From: Tropicimonas marinistellae | GTDB taxonomy: Bacteria > Pseudomonadota > Alphaproteobacteria > Rhodobacterales > Rhodobacteraceae | Reading direction: 5' to 3' | NCBI RefSeq assembly: GCF_001509585.1 | Contig: NZ_LNCI01000006.1 | Coordinates: 343,173 to 407,172 of the forward strand | DNA: 64,000 nucleotides | Shown: one piece after another, positions 9,458 to 19,443 of the stretch | Layout of the letters: every line of letters begins with the position of its first letter | Numbering within the stretch: the first letter of the stretch is position 1 | Made by a program: the position numbers and the translations under genes | Notes under the pieces: model-generated | What the model saw: the letters and a program-made list of their open reading frames with translations, nothing else | What the model was told of the DNA's origin: nothing | Databases searched by the model: none

Positions 9458-11680
9458 TCAGCCGAGAATGGCGTTCAGCGTTGCCGACGGCCGCATGACA
9501 GCCGCCGTCTTGGCCGGGTCGGTGTTGTAGTATCCGCCCAGGTCTACGGCACCGCCCTGTGCCGCGGCCAGTTCCCCGAGGATCGCCTCTTCCTTCTCGG
9601 CAAGTGCTGCCGCGATTGGCGCGAAATGGGATGCCAAGCCCGCGTCCTCGTCCTGCGCCGCCAGGGCCTCGGCCCAGTAGCGGGCGAACCAGTAGTGGCT
9701 GTCGCGGTTGTCGGGTTCGCCGACCTTGCGCGACGGCGAGCGGTTGTTGTCGAGGATTCCCTGCGTGGCCGCTTCCGCAGCCTGCCCGAGAATACCCGCC
9801 TTGGCGTTCCCCTTGCTGTCGGCCAAGAAGTTGAAGCTCTCGCCGAGGGCACAGAACTCGCCCATGGAATCCCACCGCAGGTGGTTATCCGCCACGAGCT
9901 GCTGCACGTGCTTCGGCGCCGAGCCCCCTGCCCCGGTTTCGAAGAGCCCGCCGCCCTGCATCAGCTTGACGATGGAGAGCATCTTGGCCGAGGTGCCCAG
10001 TTCGAGGATGGGGAACAGGTCCGTCAGGTAATCCCGGAGCACGTTGCCGGTGATCGCGATGCTGTCCTCGCCGGCGGTGATCGTCTTCAGCGACTGGGCG
10101 GTGGCTTCGCGCGGCGCCATGATCTGGAACTTGTCGGCCACTCCGGCCGCGTCGAGCGCGGGCGTCACGTAATTGATCAGTTGCGCATCGTGGGCCCTGT
10201 TGGCGTCCAGCCAGAAGATCGCTTCCGAGCCGGTCAGGCGCTGACGGTCCATCGCGAGCTGAATCCAGTTCTCGATCGGCGCCTTCTTCACCGTGCAGGC
10301 GCGCCAGATGTCGCCGGCCTCCACCGCGTGCGAATGCAGCGTCTCGCCATTGGCCAGGACGATCCGGATCGTGCCGTCACCCGGCGCTTCGAAGGTCGTC
10401 GGGTGGGAGCCGTATTCCTCTGCCTTCTGCGCCATCAGGCCGACGTTGGCCACGGCGCCGGCCGTGGTGGGATCAAGCGCGCCATTGGCTTTGAAGAAGT
10501 TGATCGCCTCGTCATAGACCGGGGCGTAGCAGCGGTCGGGTATCACGCAGTTGGAATCGCCCTTGGCGCCGGTTTCGTCCCACCCCTTTCCGCCAGCTCG
10601 GATCACCGCGGGCATGGACGCGTCGATGATCACGTCGGAAGGAACATGCAGGTTGGTGATCCCGCGGTCCGAGTCGACCATGTACATCGACGGCCGGTCT
10701 GCCGTCAGCGCCTCGATATCGGCCTGAATCTCGGCGGCATTGGGCATATCCGCAATGCGGGCCAGAACATCGCCCATCCCGGCATTGGCATTTACGCCGG
10801 CAGCGGCCAGCGCCGTACCGTGCTTCTCGAACACCGGGGCCAGCCAGGCTTTCACCGCGTAGCCGAAGATGATCGGGTCCGAGACCTTCATCATCGTCGC
10901 CTTCAAGTGCAGCGAGAACATGGTGCCATCGGCCTTGGTGTCCTCGATGGCGTCAGCCAGGAAGGAGGACAATGCCTTGACCGACATGAAAGTCGCGTCG
11001 CAGACCGTGCCTTCGTCCAACGGCCAATTGTCCTTCAATACGCTCACGGCACCGTCTTTGCCGACAAACTCGATCTTTGCCGGCCCGGCCTGTGCAGCGG
11101 TCACGGTCGCGGATGCTTCGTTGGCATAGAAGTCGCCGCCCGACATCGAGGAGACCTTGGTCTTGCTGTCAGCGGTCCAGGCGCCCATTGTGTGCGGGTT
11201 TTTCTGCGCGAAGTTCTTCACGGCCTTGGCAGCGCGACGGTCGGAGTTGCCTTCGCGCAGTACCGGGTTCACCGCCGAGCCCTTGATGGCATCGTACTTG
11301 GCGCGGATCGCCTTCTCTTCGTCGCTGGCCGGCTCCTCGGGGTAATCCGGAATCGCGAAACCCTGGCCCTGCAGTTCGGTAACGGCGGCGACGAGCTGAG
11401 GCACGGAGGCCGAGATATTCGGCAGCTTGATCACATTGGCGTCGGGCGTCTTCACCAGTTCGCCCAGTTCGGCCAGATCGTCCGAAATGCGCTGGCCTTC
11501 CTTCAGATACTCCGGGAAGGCCGAGAGGATCCGTCCGGCGAGTGAGATATCCTTGGTGCCAACGGAGACGCCGGCCGCACCGGCGAAGGCCTTGACGATC
11601 GGCAGCAGGGAGGCGCTGGCAAGCTCGGGCGCTTCGTCTACCTTTGTATACAAAATGTCTGGTTTCACCGTATCGGCCAT
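9458..11680 (-). CDS. icd: isocitrate dehydrogenase, NADP-dependent, monomeric type
   Basis: 740 residues, the normal size of the monomeric (IDH-II) family and almost twice that of dimeric Icd. Family blocks include [37 protein letters not shown] (Ser in GNSDRR is a substrate contact), [22 protein letters not shown], and [20 protein letters not shown]. It converts isocitrate to 2-oxoglutarate with NADPH formation in the TCA cycle. The ATG at 11678-11680 is preceded by GGTGAGGA at good spacing. The longer open frame upstream is not conserved-looking and spans the promoter. It is monocistronic. Confidence 0.95.
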   Translation of the reverse strand: MADTVKPDILYTKVDEAPELASASLLPIVKAFAGAAGVSVGTKDISLAGRILSAFPEYLKEGQRISDDLAELGELVKTPDANVIKLPNISASVPQLVAAVTELQGQGFAIPDYPEEPASDEEKAIRAKYDAIKGSAVNPVLREGNSDRRAAKAVKNFAQKNPHTMGAWTADSKTKVSSMSGGDFYANEASATVTAAQAGPAKIEFVGKDGAVSVLKDNWPLDEGTVCDATFMSVKALSSFLADAIEDTKADGTMFSLHLKATMMKVSDPIIFGYAVKAWLAPVFEKHGTALAAAGVNANAGMGDVLARIADMPNAAEIQADIEALTADRPSMYMVDSDRGITNLHVPSDVIIDASMPAVIRAGGKGWDETGAKGDSNCVIPDRCYAPVYDEAINFFKANGALDPTTAGAVANVGLMAQKAEEYGSHPTTFEAPGDGTIRIVLANGETLHSHAVEAGDIWRACTVKKAPIENWIQLAMDRQRLTGSEAIFWLDANRAHDAQLINYVTPALDAAGVADKFQIMAPREATAQSLKTITAGEDSIAITGNVLRDYLTDLFPILELGTSAKMLSIVKLMQGGGLFETGAGGSAPKHVQQLVADNHLRWDSMGEFCALGESFNFLADSKGNAKAGILGQAAEAATQGILDNNRSPSRKVGEPDNRDSHYWFARYWAEALAAQDEDAGLASHFAPIAAALAEKEEAILGELAAAQGGAVDLGGYYNTDPAKTAAVMRPSATLNAILG

Positions 11681-11809
11681 GTTTTCCTCACCTTTCAAGA
11701 CTTCCGGAGTGTGTGCGACGCGTTGGCGTGTCTTTTGTCCTTTCGTTGCCCCCGGATCATGGAAACCCAATACCGATACGGGAATGCGACGAATGGACGG
11801 TTCCGCGCC

Positions 11810-11837
11810 CTTATAAACAGGCCACGGGCGCACGCAA
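11810..11837 (-). promoter_or_regulatory. probable promoter of icd
   Basis: On the minus strand TTGCGT (11832-11837), 16 bases, then TATAAG (11810-11815), about 130 bases upstream of the icd ATG. The -10 matches consensus at five of six positions. The rest of 11681-11938 shows no gene. Confidence 0.5.
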
Positions 11838-11938
11838 ACCATTGCGAGGTGAAATGGTGCCGCAGGCACGCTGCCCACGACACCGCTGACGGGCGCCAAT
11901 GCGGCGCCGGGTCCGGACGAGCGGTCTGCGCCGCGCGT

Positions 11939-13411
11939 CTACCCGTCCAGATAGGCGCGAAGGGTTGCGGCGGTGCCGATGTCGTAGAGCTTGCGCAGCC
12001 AATTGTCGAAGGCATCGGCAAAGCGCGGGTCGGCGGCCAGATCGCCGTAGGTGCCGCGTTGATCGAGCCAGGATCGCGGATCGTCGCGCGCCGCGTCTGC
12101 CCTGGCGGTCAGATCGTCCCAGAACGGGTCGTTTGGCGCGACGCTGGAGCCATCTTCCCGCTTGCCGAGGCAGTACCGTGCCCAGGCTGCCTCCACCAGC
12201 GCGAGCCCGTCCACATCCGCACCGGCCGCCAGCCCGTCGCGGATCGACGGCAGGATGAAGCCGGGATGCCGGCTGGAGCCGTCGAAAGCGACCCGACGCG
12301 TGGTGTCCACGATCTCCGGGTTGGAGAAGCGCCGGTCGATCAGGTCGAGGTACGCGGATGCGGTAAAGCCCGGGACAGGGTGCACATGGGGCACGATCTC
12401 CTCTGCTTCGACTTTGCGGAAAAACGCGTGGATCAGAGGGTCGGCCATGGTCTCGGCGATAGTTTCAACCCCGAGGATCTCGCCGACATTCGAGATCACC
12501 TGATGCCCGCCGTTGAGAATGCGGATCTTCATGGTCTCGAAGTCGTGCACCCTGTCGGAGAAGGTGGCGCCGGCCTTGTCCCAATCCGGCCGGCCCGCGC
12601 AAAAGTCGTCCTCGATGACCCACTGGCGGAAATTCTCGTGCGTCACCGGCACGGAATCCTCGATCCCCAGGCTACGGACCAGTTCAAGCTCCTTCGGCCC
12701 GGTGGCGGGAACAATGCAATCCACCATGGAGTTGGGGAAGCTGCAATTCGCGTCGATCCATCCGGCCAGATCCGGGTCGGACAGCTGCGCCAGGGACACC
12801 ACCGTCTGCCGGAGAATTGCGCCATTGCCCTGGAGGTTGTCGCAGCACTGCCCGGTGAAAGGGCCGATCCCCGCATCCCGGCGCCGCCGCAGCGCCGCGA
12901 CCATCGCGCCAAAGGCGGTTCGCGGGCTATCGGGATTTGCCGCATCGTGCTGGATGTCGGGATGGGCGGTGTCGAATCCCTTCGTCGCCGGGTCGATGTA
13001 GTACCCGCCTTCCGTCACCGTCAGGGCGACGATCCGGATGTCCGGCTCGGCCATGCGCGCGATCAGCGGCCCATTGCCTTCCTCGACCGGCACATAGTCG
13101 ATCATCGAGCCCACGACCTCCACCGACCGTCCGGCCGGATCCAGCTCGATCAGCGTGGTCAGGCAATCCTGCGCCAGCATCTTCGCCCGCATCTCCGCAT
13201 CGTAGGAGCGCACACCAGCGCCGACGATGGCCCAGTCGTGGCAGAGCCCCTGTTCGAAAAGCCGGTGCAGATACCAGGATTGATGCGCCCTGTGGAAGTT
13301 GCCGAGCCCGATATGCACGATGCCGGGAGCGAGCGCGCTGCGGTCATAGGTCGGGCGGGCCACATCCTGCGGGAGCTCCGCGAGGGTGGCATTCGACAGC
13401 CTGAGTGCCAT
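11939..13411 (-). CDS. mannitol 2-dehydrogenase family (polyol dehydrogenase)
   Basis: 490 residues. This is the long-chain mannitol dehydrogenase family: N-terminal NAD-binding part with IVHIGLGNFHRAHQSWY (about residues 30-46) and the family signature KIRILNGGHQVISNVGEILG with the catalytic lysine (Lys of MKIRILNGGH). The C-terminal domain begins at KVEAEEIVPHV. It oxidises a polyol such as D-mannitol or D-arabinitol to the 2-ketose with NAD. It is the last gene of the polyol operon, 11 bp after the SDR gene. Rhodobacter MtlK sits in the same kind of ABC polyol operon, so mannitol is the best guess, but substrate choice among MDH relatives cannot be read from sequence. Confidence 0.85.
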   Translation of the reverse strand: MALRLSNATLAELPQDVARPTYDRSALAPGIVHIGLGNFHRAHQSWYLHRLFEQGLCHDWAIVGAGVRSYDAEMRAKMLAQDCLTTLIELDPAGRSVEVVGSMIDYVPVEEGNGPLIARMAEPDIRIVALTVTEGGYYIDPATKGFDTAHPDIQHDAANPDSPRTAFGAMVAALRRRRDAGIGPFTGQCCDNLQGNGAILRQTVVSLAQLSDPDLAGWIDANCSFPNSMVDCIVPATGPKELELVRSLGIEDSVPVTHENFRQWVIEDDFCAGRPDWDKAGATFSDRVHDFETMKIRILNGGHQVISNVGEILGVETIAETMADPLIHAFFRKVEAEEIVPHVHPVPGFTASAYLDLIDRRFSNPEIVDTTRRVAFDGSSRHPGFILPSIRDGLAAGADVDGLALVEAAWARYCLGKREDGSSVAPNDPFWDDLTARADAARDDPRSWLDQRGTYGDLAADPRFADAFDNWLRKLYDIGTAATLRAYLDG

Positions 13412-13422
13412 TGGTCTTCCTT

Positions 13423-14202
13423 TCAGATCGTCTTCAACATACCGCCGTCCACGTGATAGGCGGAGCCAACGCTGTAGGAGGCGCGCGGGGAGCAGAGGAA
13501 CACGCAGAAATCGGCGAGTTCCTCGACACTTGCGAAGCGCTTGATATCCGCGTGCTCGTCGGCGACCTCCTGAAGAGAGGCCTCCCAATCGTCGCCCCGC
13601 AGTTCTCGTGCGGTATTCTCCCAGTCCGGCGTGCGAATGAGGCCCGGATTGACCGTGTTCACGCGGATGTTCCGCTTGATCATCTCGGTCGAGAGGCATT
13701 TGCCGAACATCAGAAGCGCGGCCTTCGTGGTGTTGTAGATCGGCTCGTACCACAGCGGCTGGACGGCGCAGATCGAGGCGTTCATCAGCATCGCACCGCC
13801 GCCCTTGGCCTCCATCTGGTCCGCAAGCCCGCGGGAGAGCCGAACCGCCGCCATGACGTGCAGATCCCAGTAGGATTGCCATTTCTCGTCGGGCGCGTCG
13901 GCGACCGTCTCGTTCGAGCCGGTGCCGGCGTTCGAGACGAAGATGTCCGCCCCGCCCATGGTGGCGGCCGCCTCGATCACCGCGTCGCACCCTGCGGCCG
14001 TTGAGACATCGGAGGCCACGGCCCGCGCCGTAACACCGTACTCCGCGCCGATCTCGGCCGCGGCTGCCTCTACCGCGTCGCGCGTTCGCGCGGTCAGGAG
14101 CACATCCGCGCCCTCCCGTGCAAAGGTGCGGGCGATCCCACGCCCGATCCCCTTCGACGCGCCAGTTACGACGGCAACCTTGCCCTTGAGTTGGAGGTCC
14201 AT
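13423..14202 (-). CDS. SDR-family oxidoreductase of the polyol operon
   Basis: 259 residues. Classical short-chain dehydrogenase: TGASKGIG cofactor motif (about residues 14-21), a SNAG variant of NNAG, catalytic Ser in MNASICA, and the YxxxK pair in IYNTTK. It presumably oxidises a polyol or keto-sugar with NAD(P) in the cytoplasm. It lies between the ATPase and the mannitol-dehydrogenase gene, where Rhodobacter has the sorbitol dehydrogenase SmoS. The sequence does not look like SmoS itself, so the substrate remains open. A modest AAGGTG ribosome site precedes the ATG. Confidence 0.8.
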   Translation of the reverse strand: MDLQLKGKVAVVTGASKGIGRGIARTFAREGADVLLTARTRDAVEAAAAEIGAEYGVTARAVASDVSTAAGCDAVIEAAATMGGADIFVSNAGTGSNETVADAPDEKWQSYWDLHVMAAVRLSRGLADQMEAKGGGAMLMNASICAVQPLWYEPIYNTTKAALLMFGKCLSTEMIKRNIRVNTVNPGLIRTPDWENTARELRGDDWEASLQEVADEHADIKRFASVEELADFCVFLCSPRASYSVGSAYHVDGGMLKTI

Positions 14203-14235
14203 CTCATTTCACCTTCTGTCCGATACGAGGTCGCC

Positions 14236-15240
14236 CTACCGTATCACGAGACCCTTGGCGTCGAACCTGTGAAGATGAGATGCCGACGGCGTGAGCCAGA
14301 CTTCGTCGCCACGGCGCAAATCGACTTCGCCGCTTTCGCGAACGGTCAGCGGCTCGTTCATTCCGTCGATGGTGATATGGAAGAAGGTATCGGAACCGAG
14401 ATGCTCGGAAACGCCGACCTTGCCGCGCCAGGTTCCGCCCTCGCGGGAAACGCTGATGTGTTCCGGCCGCACACCGATGGTCGCCGCGTTGTGCTCGGCC
14501 GCGATGGAGCCGTCGAGGAAGTTCATCTTCGGGCTGCCGATGAACCCGGCGACGAACTTGTTCGCGGGGTTGCGGTAGAGTTCGAGCGGCGAGCCCACCT
14601 GTTCGATCACGCCGGCCTGCAGAACAACGATCTTGTCGGCCATGGTCATGGCTTCGACCTGGTCATGGGTGACGTAGATCATCGTGGTGTCGAGCGTCTG
14701 GTGCAGCTCGGAGATCTCCAGCCGCATGTTCACCCGGAGCGCCGCGTCGAGGTTCGACAGCGGTTCGTCGAAGAGGAACGCGGCGGGTTCGCGCACGATG
14801 GCCCGACCGATAGCCACCCGCTGACGCTGACCGCCGGAGAGCTGCCCGGGCTTGCGATCGAGATAGTCGGTCAGGTTCAGGACACGCGCGGCTTCTGTCA
14901 CCTTGCGCTCCTGCTCCTCGGGAGAGGTCTTCGCCATACGCAGCGGAAAGGCGATATTCTTGCGCACCGACATGTGCGGGTAGAGAGCGTAGGACTGGAA
15001 AACCATCGCGAGGCCGCGCTTGGCCGGTGGCACATCGGTTGCAATCTGCCCGTCGATGCTGATCTCGCCGGAGGTCACATCCTCCAGCCCCGCGATGAGC
15101 CGCAGCAGGGTGGACTTGCCGCAGCCCGACGGGCCGACGAAGACCACGAACTCGCCATCGTTGATTTCCAGATCGAGCGGCGGAATGACCTGCAGATCGC
15201 CGAAGGACTTGGTGACTTGTTTCAGTGTGATTTGTCCCAT
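14236..15240 (-). CDS. polyol ABC transporter ATP-binding protein (SmoK/MalK type)
   Basis: 334 residues. Walker [10 protein letters not shown] (about 37-45), Q-loop [11 protein letters not shown], signature [14 protein letters not shown], Walker [14 protein letters not shown]-loop YVTHD, and a C-terminal TOBE-type regulatory domain (GVRPEHISV). It energises import through the two permeases encoded just upstream in the operon. It belongs to the MalK/UgpC group that serves carbohydrate importers. Confidence 0.92.
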   Translation of the reverse strand: MGQITLKQVTKSFGDLQVIPPLDLEINDGEFVVFVGPSGCGKSTLLRLIAGLEDVTSGEISIDGQIATDVPPAKRGLAMVFQSYALYPHMSVRKNIAFPLRMAKTSPEEQERKVTEAARVLNLTDYLDRKPGQLSGGQRQRVAIGRAIVREPAAFLFDEPLSNLDAALRVNMRLEISELHQTLDTTMIYVTHDQVEAMTMADKIVVLQAGVIEQVGSPLELYRNPANKFVAGFIGSPKMNFLDGSIAAEHNAATIGVRPEHISVSREGGTWRGKVGVSEHLGSDTFFHITIDGMNEPLTVRESGEVDLRRGDEVWLTPSASHLHRFDAKGLVIR

Positions 15241-15252
15241 TGGTCTTCCCCC

Positions 15253-16083
15253 CTATTTGACGGCGCCGAAGGTCAGGCCGCTGACAAGTTGCTTCTGGCT
15301 GAACCAGCCGAGGACGAGAATCGGCGCGATGGCCATGGTCGATGCCGCGCTGAGCTTAGCGTAGAAAAGCCCTTCGGGGCTGGAGTAACTGGCGATGAAT
15401 GCTGTCAGCGGCGCTGCCTTGGCGGCCGTCAGGTTCAGCGTCCAGAATGCCTCGTTCCAGGCCAGGATGAAGTTCAGGAGCAGCGTGGAGGCGATGCCGG
15501 GCACGGCCATCGGCGTCAGGATGTGAATGACCTCCTCGCGCAGGGTCGCCCCGTCCATCCGGGCTGCTTCCAGGATCTCGCCCGGGATCTCCTTGAAATA
15601 GGTGTAGAGCATCCAGACGATGATCGGCAGGTTCATGAGCATGAGAACGAGAACCAGACCCGTGCGACTGTCGAGCAGCCCCAGTTTGATGAAGAGCAGA
15701 TAGATCGGGTAGAGCACGCCCACCGCGGGCAGCATCTTGGTCGAGAGCATCCAAAGCAGGATGTCCTTGGTCCGCTTGGAGGGGACGAAGGCCATGGACC
15801 AGGCAGCCGGCACCGCGATCATGATGCCGAGAATGGTCGAGCCGCCGGCGATGATGATCGAGTTCCACAGGAAGCGCGCGTAGTTGGAGCGCTCCATGAC
15901 GATGCCGTAGTTTTCCAGCGTCCAGTCGAAGGCGAGGAAGACCGGCGGGTCGGAGATTGCCTGCGCCTCCGTCTTGAAGCTGGTCAGGATGGTCCAGAGG
16001 ATCGGGAAGAAGATCAGCAAGCCGATAGACCAGGCGACGGCGGTGTTGATTGCTTTACGTTGGGGTTTGACTGCACGGGCCAT
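15253..16083 (-). CDS. polyol ABC transporter permease 2 (MalG type)
   Basis: 276 residues with about six membrane segments. The cytoplasmic EAA loop EAARMDGATLREEVIHILTP (about 170-189) is the ATPase docking site of binding-protein-dependent permeases. The C-terminal SGLTFGAVK ending is typical of MalG-type carbohydrate permeases. It lies 12 bp before the ATPase and 8 bp after permease 1, all in one operon. Confidence 0.92.
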   Translation of the reverse strand: MARAVKPQRKAINTAVAWSIGLLIFFPILWTILTSFKTEAQAISDPPVFLAFDWTLENYGIVMERSNYARFLWNSIIIAGGSTILGIMIAVPAAWSMAFVPSKRTKDILLWMLSTKMLPAVGVLYPIYLLFIKLGLLDSRTGLVLVLMLMNLPIIVWMLYTYFKEIPGEILEAARMDGATLREEVIHILTPMAVPGIASTLLLNFILAWNEAFWTLNLTAAKAAPLTAFIASYSSPEGLFYAKLSAASTMAIAPILVLGWFSQKQLVSGLTFGAVK

Positions 16084-16091
16084 GGTTTACC

Positions 16092-16958
16092 TCACGCGTC
16101 CAGGTTCTTGCCGACGATGCGCATCAGGAAGAGCGCGATGATATTGGCGAGAATGATTGCATAGACACCGCCCGCGGAGCCGAGGCCCACATTCTGGCTC
16201 TCCAGCACGCGCTGGTAGATCAGGTAAGTGAGCGTGCGGGTGCCGAAGGCGCCGCCGGTGGTGACGAAGATCTCGGCGAAGATCGCCAGCAGGAAGATCG
16301 TCTGGATCAGGATGACGATGGTCACGGCGCGGCTGAGATGCGGGATCGTGATAAAGGCGAAGCGCGCGAGCGGCTGGGCGCCATCCATCTCGGCGGCTTC
16401 CAGCTGCTCGCGATCGAGCGACTGGATCGCGGTGAGCAGGATCAGCGTGGCGAAGGGCAGCCATTGCCACGAGACGATCATGATGATCGACCCCATCGAG
16501 ACATCGGAGAGCCATTCGATGGGCGTTGCCCCGAAGGCCTTCCACAGGTGGGCAAAGAGCCCGTTGACCGGGTCCATGAACATGTTCTTCCAGACCAGCG
16601 CCGAAACGGTCGGCATGACGAAGAAGGGCGAGATCACGAGGATGCGGACGATGCCCTGGCCCCACATCGGCTGGTTCAGCAGGATTGCCAGCAGCACGCC
16701 GAGGACCACGGTAATGATGAGCACGCCGCCGACGATCACCAGCGTGGTAACAACGCTGGGCCAAAAGGCGGACGACGTGACGAAACGGACGTAATTTTCA
16801 AACCCGACCCACCCAAGATCGCCACCGCGCAGCGGCAGGAACTTCTTGAACGAGAAATAGAGGGTCATCGAGAGGGGGACGAGCATCCAGCCGAGGAGCA
16901 GGATAACGGCCGGGGCCATCATGACGCGCGCGGCGGATCTCGAATGCTGAGTGGCCAT
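16092..16958 (-). CDS. polyol ABC transporter permease 1 (MalF type)
   Basis: 288 residues, about six membrane segments, with the EAA loop EAAEMDGAQPLARFAFITIP. The ATG at 16956-16958 is chosen because AGGAGG lies directly upstream at good spacing; an in-frame start 54 bases earlier has no support. It pairs with permease 2 to form the membrane channel. Confidence 0.92.
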   Translation of the reverse strand: MATQHSRSAARVMMAPAVILLLGWMLVPLSMTLYFSFKKFLPLRGGDLGWVGFENYVRFVTSSAFWPSVVTTLVIVGGVLIITVVLGVLLAILLNQPMWGQGIVRILVISPFFVMPTVSALVWKNMFMDPVNGLFAHLWKAFGATPIEWLSDVSMGSIIMIVSWQWLPFATLILLTAIQSLDREQLEAAEMDGAQPLARFAFITIPHLSRAVTIVILIQTIFLLAIFAEIFVTTGGAFGTRTLTYLIYQRVLESQNVGLGSAGGVYAIILANIIALFLMRIVGKNLDA

Positions 16959-17035
16959 GAACACACCTCCTCTGTGGACAGGAACAGGGCGCCTGTCGGG
17001 TGGGGTTGGCATAAGGGGCGGATCGTCTGGGGCAT

Positions 17036-17068
17036 CCGGGGGGCTTTGGAAGGGGAGCGCCCCCCGGA
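17036..17068 (-). promoter_or_regulatory. intercistronic stem-loop after the polyol binding-protein gene
   Basis: Inverted repeat TCCGGGGG (17036-17043) with CCCCCGGA (17061-17068) in the 124-bp gap between the binding-protein stop and permease 1. Such stems can protect or partly terminate the binding-protein mRNA and so raise its level over the permeases. Confidence 0.5.
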
Positions 17069-17082
17069 CGGGGAGGAAAGCC

Positions 17083-18384
17083 TTAGTAACCCGCGGCTTC
17101 CATCTCGTCTGCGGTCAGCGCCTGAGCCTTCTCAAGAGCCTCTTCCGCGGTCTGCTGACCGGCCAGAGCGGCGGAGAACTCCTGGCCAACCTGGGTGGCG
17201 ATGCCGGCAAATTCGGGGATGGCCGCGAACTGGACGCCGACATAGGGCACGGGCTCGACGGTCGGCTGGGTCGGGTCAGCCGAAAGGATGCTGTCGAGCG
17301 TCATCTGTGCAAACGGAACCTTCTGGTACTCCGGGTTCTCGTAGAGCGACGTCCGTGCTCCCGGGGGAACATTGGCCCAGCCCTCTTTCTCGGCCACCAT
17401 CTCGATATAGGCCTTCGACGTGGCCCACTCGATGAATGCCTTGGCCGCATCGACCTTCTGCGTGCCTGCCGGGATCGCAAGCGCCCAGGCCCAGAGCCAG
17501 TTGCCGCGCTTGCCCTTGCCGGTATCGGGGGCCAGCGCAAAGCCGACCTTGTCAGCCACGGTGGAATCGTTGGGATTGGTCACGAAGGAGGCCGCGACGG
17601 TGGCGTCGATCCACATCCCGCACTTGCCCTGCTGGAACAGCGAGAGGTTTTCGTTGAAGCCGTTGGTCGAGGCACCCGGAGGGCCGGCTTCGTTCATCAG
17701 GTCGAGATAGAAGGTCAGCGTTTCGTTCCACTCGGGGCTGTCGAATTGCGGCTTCCAGTCCTCGTCGAACCAGCGCGCGCCGAACGCGTTCGAGGTGGCC
17801 GTCAGGAAGGCCATGTTCTCGCCCCAGCCGGCCTTTCCGCGCAGGCAGATGCCGTAGATCTCGTTCTCCTTGTCGGTCATCGCGCGGGCCGCCTCGGCCA
17901 CGAACTCCCAGGTCGGGGCATCGGGCATCTCGAGCCCGGCCTTCTCCATCAGGTCGGTGCGATACATGATCATCGAGCTCTCGCCGTAGAACGGCGCGGC
18001 ATAGAGCGTGCCGTCGACCGACAGGCCGCCCCGCATGGCGGGAAGGATATCGTCAACGTCGTATTCGGCCGAGAGATCGTCCAGCGCGACCAGCCAGTCC
18101 TGCTGGCCCCAGATCGGCGTCTCGTACATGCCGATCGTCATGATGTCGAACTGCCCGCCCTTGGCGGCGATATCCTGGGTAACGCGCTGGCGCAGAACAT
18201 TTTCTTCCAGCGTCACCCACTCGACCTCGTGGCCGGTCTTGGCCGTGAAGTCGTCGGTGTAACCCTGCATCCGGATCATGTCGCCATTGTTGACCGTGGC
18301 GATGGTGATCGTCTCGGCCAATGCCCCGGTGGAGATCGCACCAATGGCGCACGCCCCCAGAAGAGCGCGGTATTTGAATGTCAT
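17083..18384 (-). CDS. polyol ABC transporter substrate-binding protein (SmoE type)
   Basis: 433 residues. A signal peptide ends at about residue 24 (GALA|ETI). The body is a family-1 extracellular solute-binding protein, with the recognisable stretch RGKAGWGENMAFLT and a Trp-rich ligand region. It captures a polyol in the periplasm for the permease pair encoded next. The ATG follows GGAGG with suitable spacing; a longer in-frame start has no ribosome site and would bury the signal peptide. Confidence 0.9.
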   Translation of the reverse strand: MTFKYRALLGACAIGAISTGALAETITIATVNNGDMIRMQGYTDDFTAKTGHEVEWVTLEENVLRQRVTQDIAAKGGQFDIMTIGMYETPIWGQQDWLVALDDLSAEYDVDDILPAMRGGLSVDGTLYAAPFYGESSMIMYRTDLMEKAGLEMPDAPTWEFVAEAARAMTDKENEIYGICLRGKAGWGENMAFLTATSNAFGARWFDEDWKPQFDSPEWNETLTFYLDLMNEAGPPGASTNGFNENLSLFQQGKCGMWIDATVAASFVTNPNDSTVADKVGFALAPDTGKGKRGNWLWAWALAIPAGTQKVDAAKAFIEWATSKAYIEMVAEKEGWANVPPGARTSLYENPEYQKVPFAQMTLDSILSADPTQPTVEPVPYVGVQFAAIPEFAGIATQVGQEFSAALAGQQTAEEALEKAQALTADEMEAAGY

Positions 18385-18483
18385 GAATTTCCTCCCAAGG
18401 TAGAGCTTTTGCTCAAGTGATGAACATATGCTCACCATAGGGCGTGATTCGTGTCAAGCCGGTTTCCCGTGCTCAGCCGTCCG

Positions 18484-19443
18484 TTATTGTGCCAGAAGGT
18501 GCTTTGCGGAGGCTTCGTCGATCACCAGATGCGTGATCAACCGCCCCTTGAGCGCCGCCTCCACCGCCGTCCGTTTCGAGGCACCGGCGGCGATGCAGCA
18601 GACCGGGCATTCCTGCGCAGACACGCGCACTCCCATGATGCGGTCGTTGACCGGGTGATCCAGATACCGGCCTTCGGCATCGAAGACGTGACCGGCCAGT
18701 TCGCCGGCGGCCCCGGCCGCCTGAAGGCTGGCGAGTTCCTCGGCCGTTATGAAACCATCAACATAGAGCGGCACGTTGTCGGACATGTGGCCAATGCCGA
18801 CGATGGCGATATCGGCGGCGCGTGCCAGCGCGCGCGAGGCCGCCACGTGGGGCAGCGACAGATAGAGTTCGAACTCTTCCTGGCTGCGTGCCACCAGGGG
18901 GATGGACAGCGGGTATTGCGGGATCGAAAGCAACCCGGCCAGCCGCACGATCACCTCGTAGGCAGTGGCAGATCCGTCAGGGGCGACGTTGCCGTTCAGC
19001 GAGACGAGCTTGTGCGCCCCACCCTGAACAGGTTCGATGTTTTCCACGACGGCGCGCAGCGTCCGGCCCGTGCCGATGGCAATGGTCTTGGGCTCCGTCG
19101 AACCGAAGATCTGCTCCAGCACAGGCGCTGCATAAACCGCAACCCCATGAACCGGGTCGCCGTCGCTCCCCATGCTGGGGGCAACCCAGGCCGCTTCGAG
19201 CTCGTAGCGCTCCTTGAGGTCGCGCTCCATTTCAAGGCACGCGGCAATCGGATGGCTGATCCGCACCCGGACGAGCCCTTCCGCCATTGCCCGCGCCACC
19301 AACCTCTGGGCCCGCTGGCGGGAAATCCCGAGTTCGCGCGCAATCTGATCCTGTGTCAGCCCACCGACATAGGAGAGCCATGCCGCCCGGGCCGCGAAAT
19401 CCCGCGGCGACAGATCCCTTTCATCCCGCTCAGCGCGTGTCAT
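18484..19443 (-). CDS. SorC/DeoR-family sugar-binding transcriptional regulator
   Basis: 319 residues. An N-terminal helix-turn-helix (YVGGLTQDQIARELGISRQRAQRL, about residues 25-48) is followed by a SorC-type sugar-phosphate-binding domain (IAIGTGRTLRAVVE, then VGIGHMSDNVPLY). Relatives control polyol and sugar operons, releasing or gaining DNA affinity on binding the phosphorylated sugar. It sits directly upstream of the binding-protein gene and overlaps the HAD gene by 14 bases, so it is probably the local regulator, transcribed with the operon. Confidence 0.87.
   Translation of the reverse strand: MTRAERDERDLSPRDFAARAAWLSYVGGLTQDQIARELGISRQRAQRLVARAMAEGLVRVRISHPIAACLEMERDLKERYELEAAWVAPSMGSDGDPVHGVAVYAAPVLEQIFGSTEPKTIAIGTGRTLRAVVENIEPVQGGAHKLVSLNGNVAPDGSATAYEVIVRLAGLLSIPQYPLSIPLVARSQEEFELYLSLPHVAASRALARAADIAIVGIGHMSDNVPLYVDGFITAEELASLQAAGAAGELAGHVFDAEGRYLDHPVNDRIMGVRVSAQECPVCCIAAGASKRTAVEAALKGRLITHLVIDEASAKHLLAQ

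Noticed and set aside
14191..16164. 657-codon plus-strand open frame opposite the polyol transporter genes
   Set aside because: It is antisense to well-supported ABC transporter genes, rich in His/Gly/Arg as expected of a shadow frame, with no domain signal. Similar long antisense frames at 9428-11545, 11711-13456, 20100-22085, 22055-24094, 39432-42110 and 41287-43620 were rejected for the same reason.
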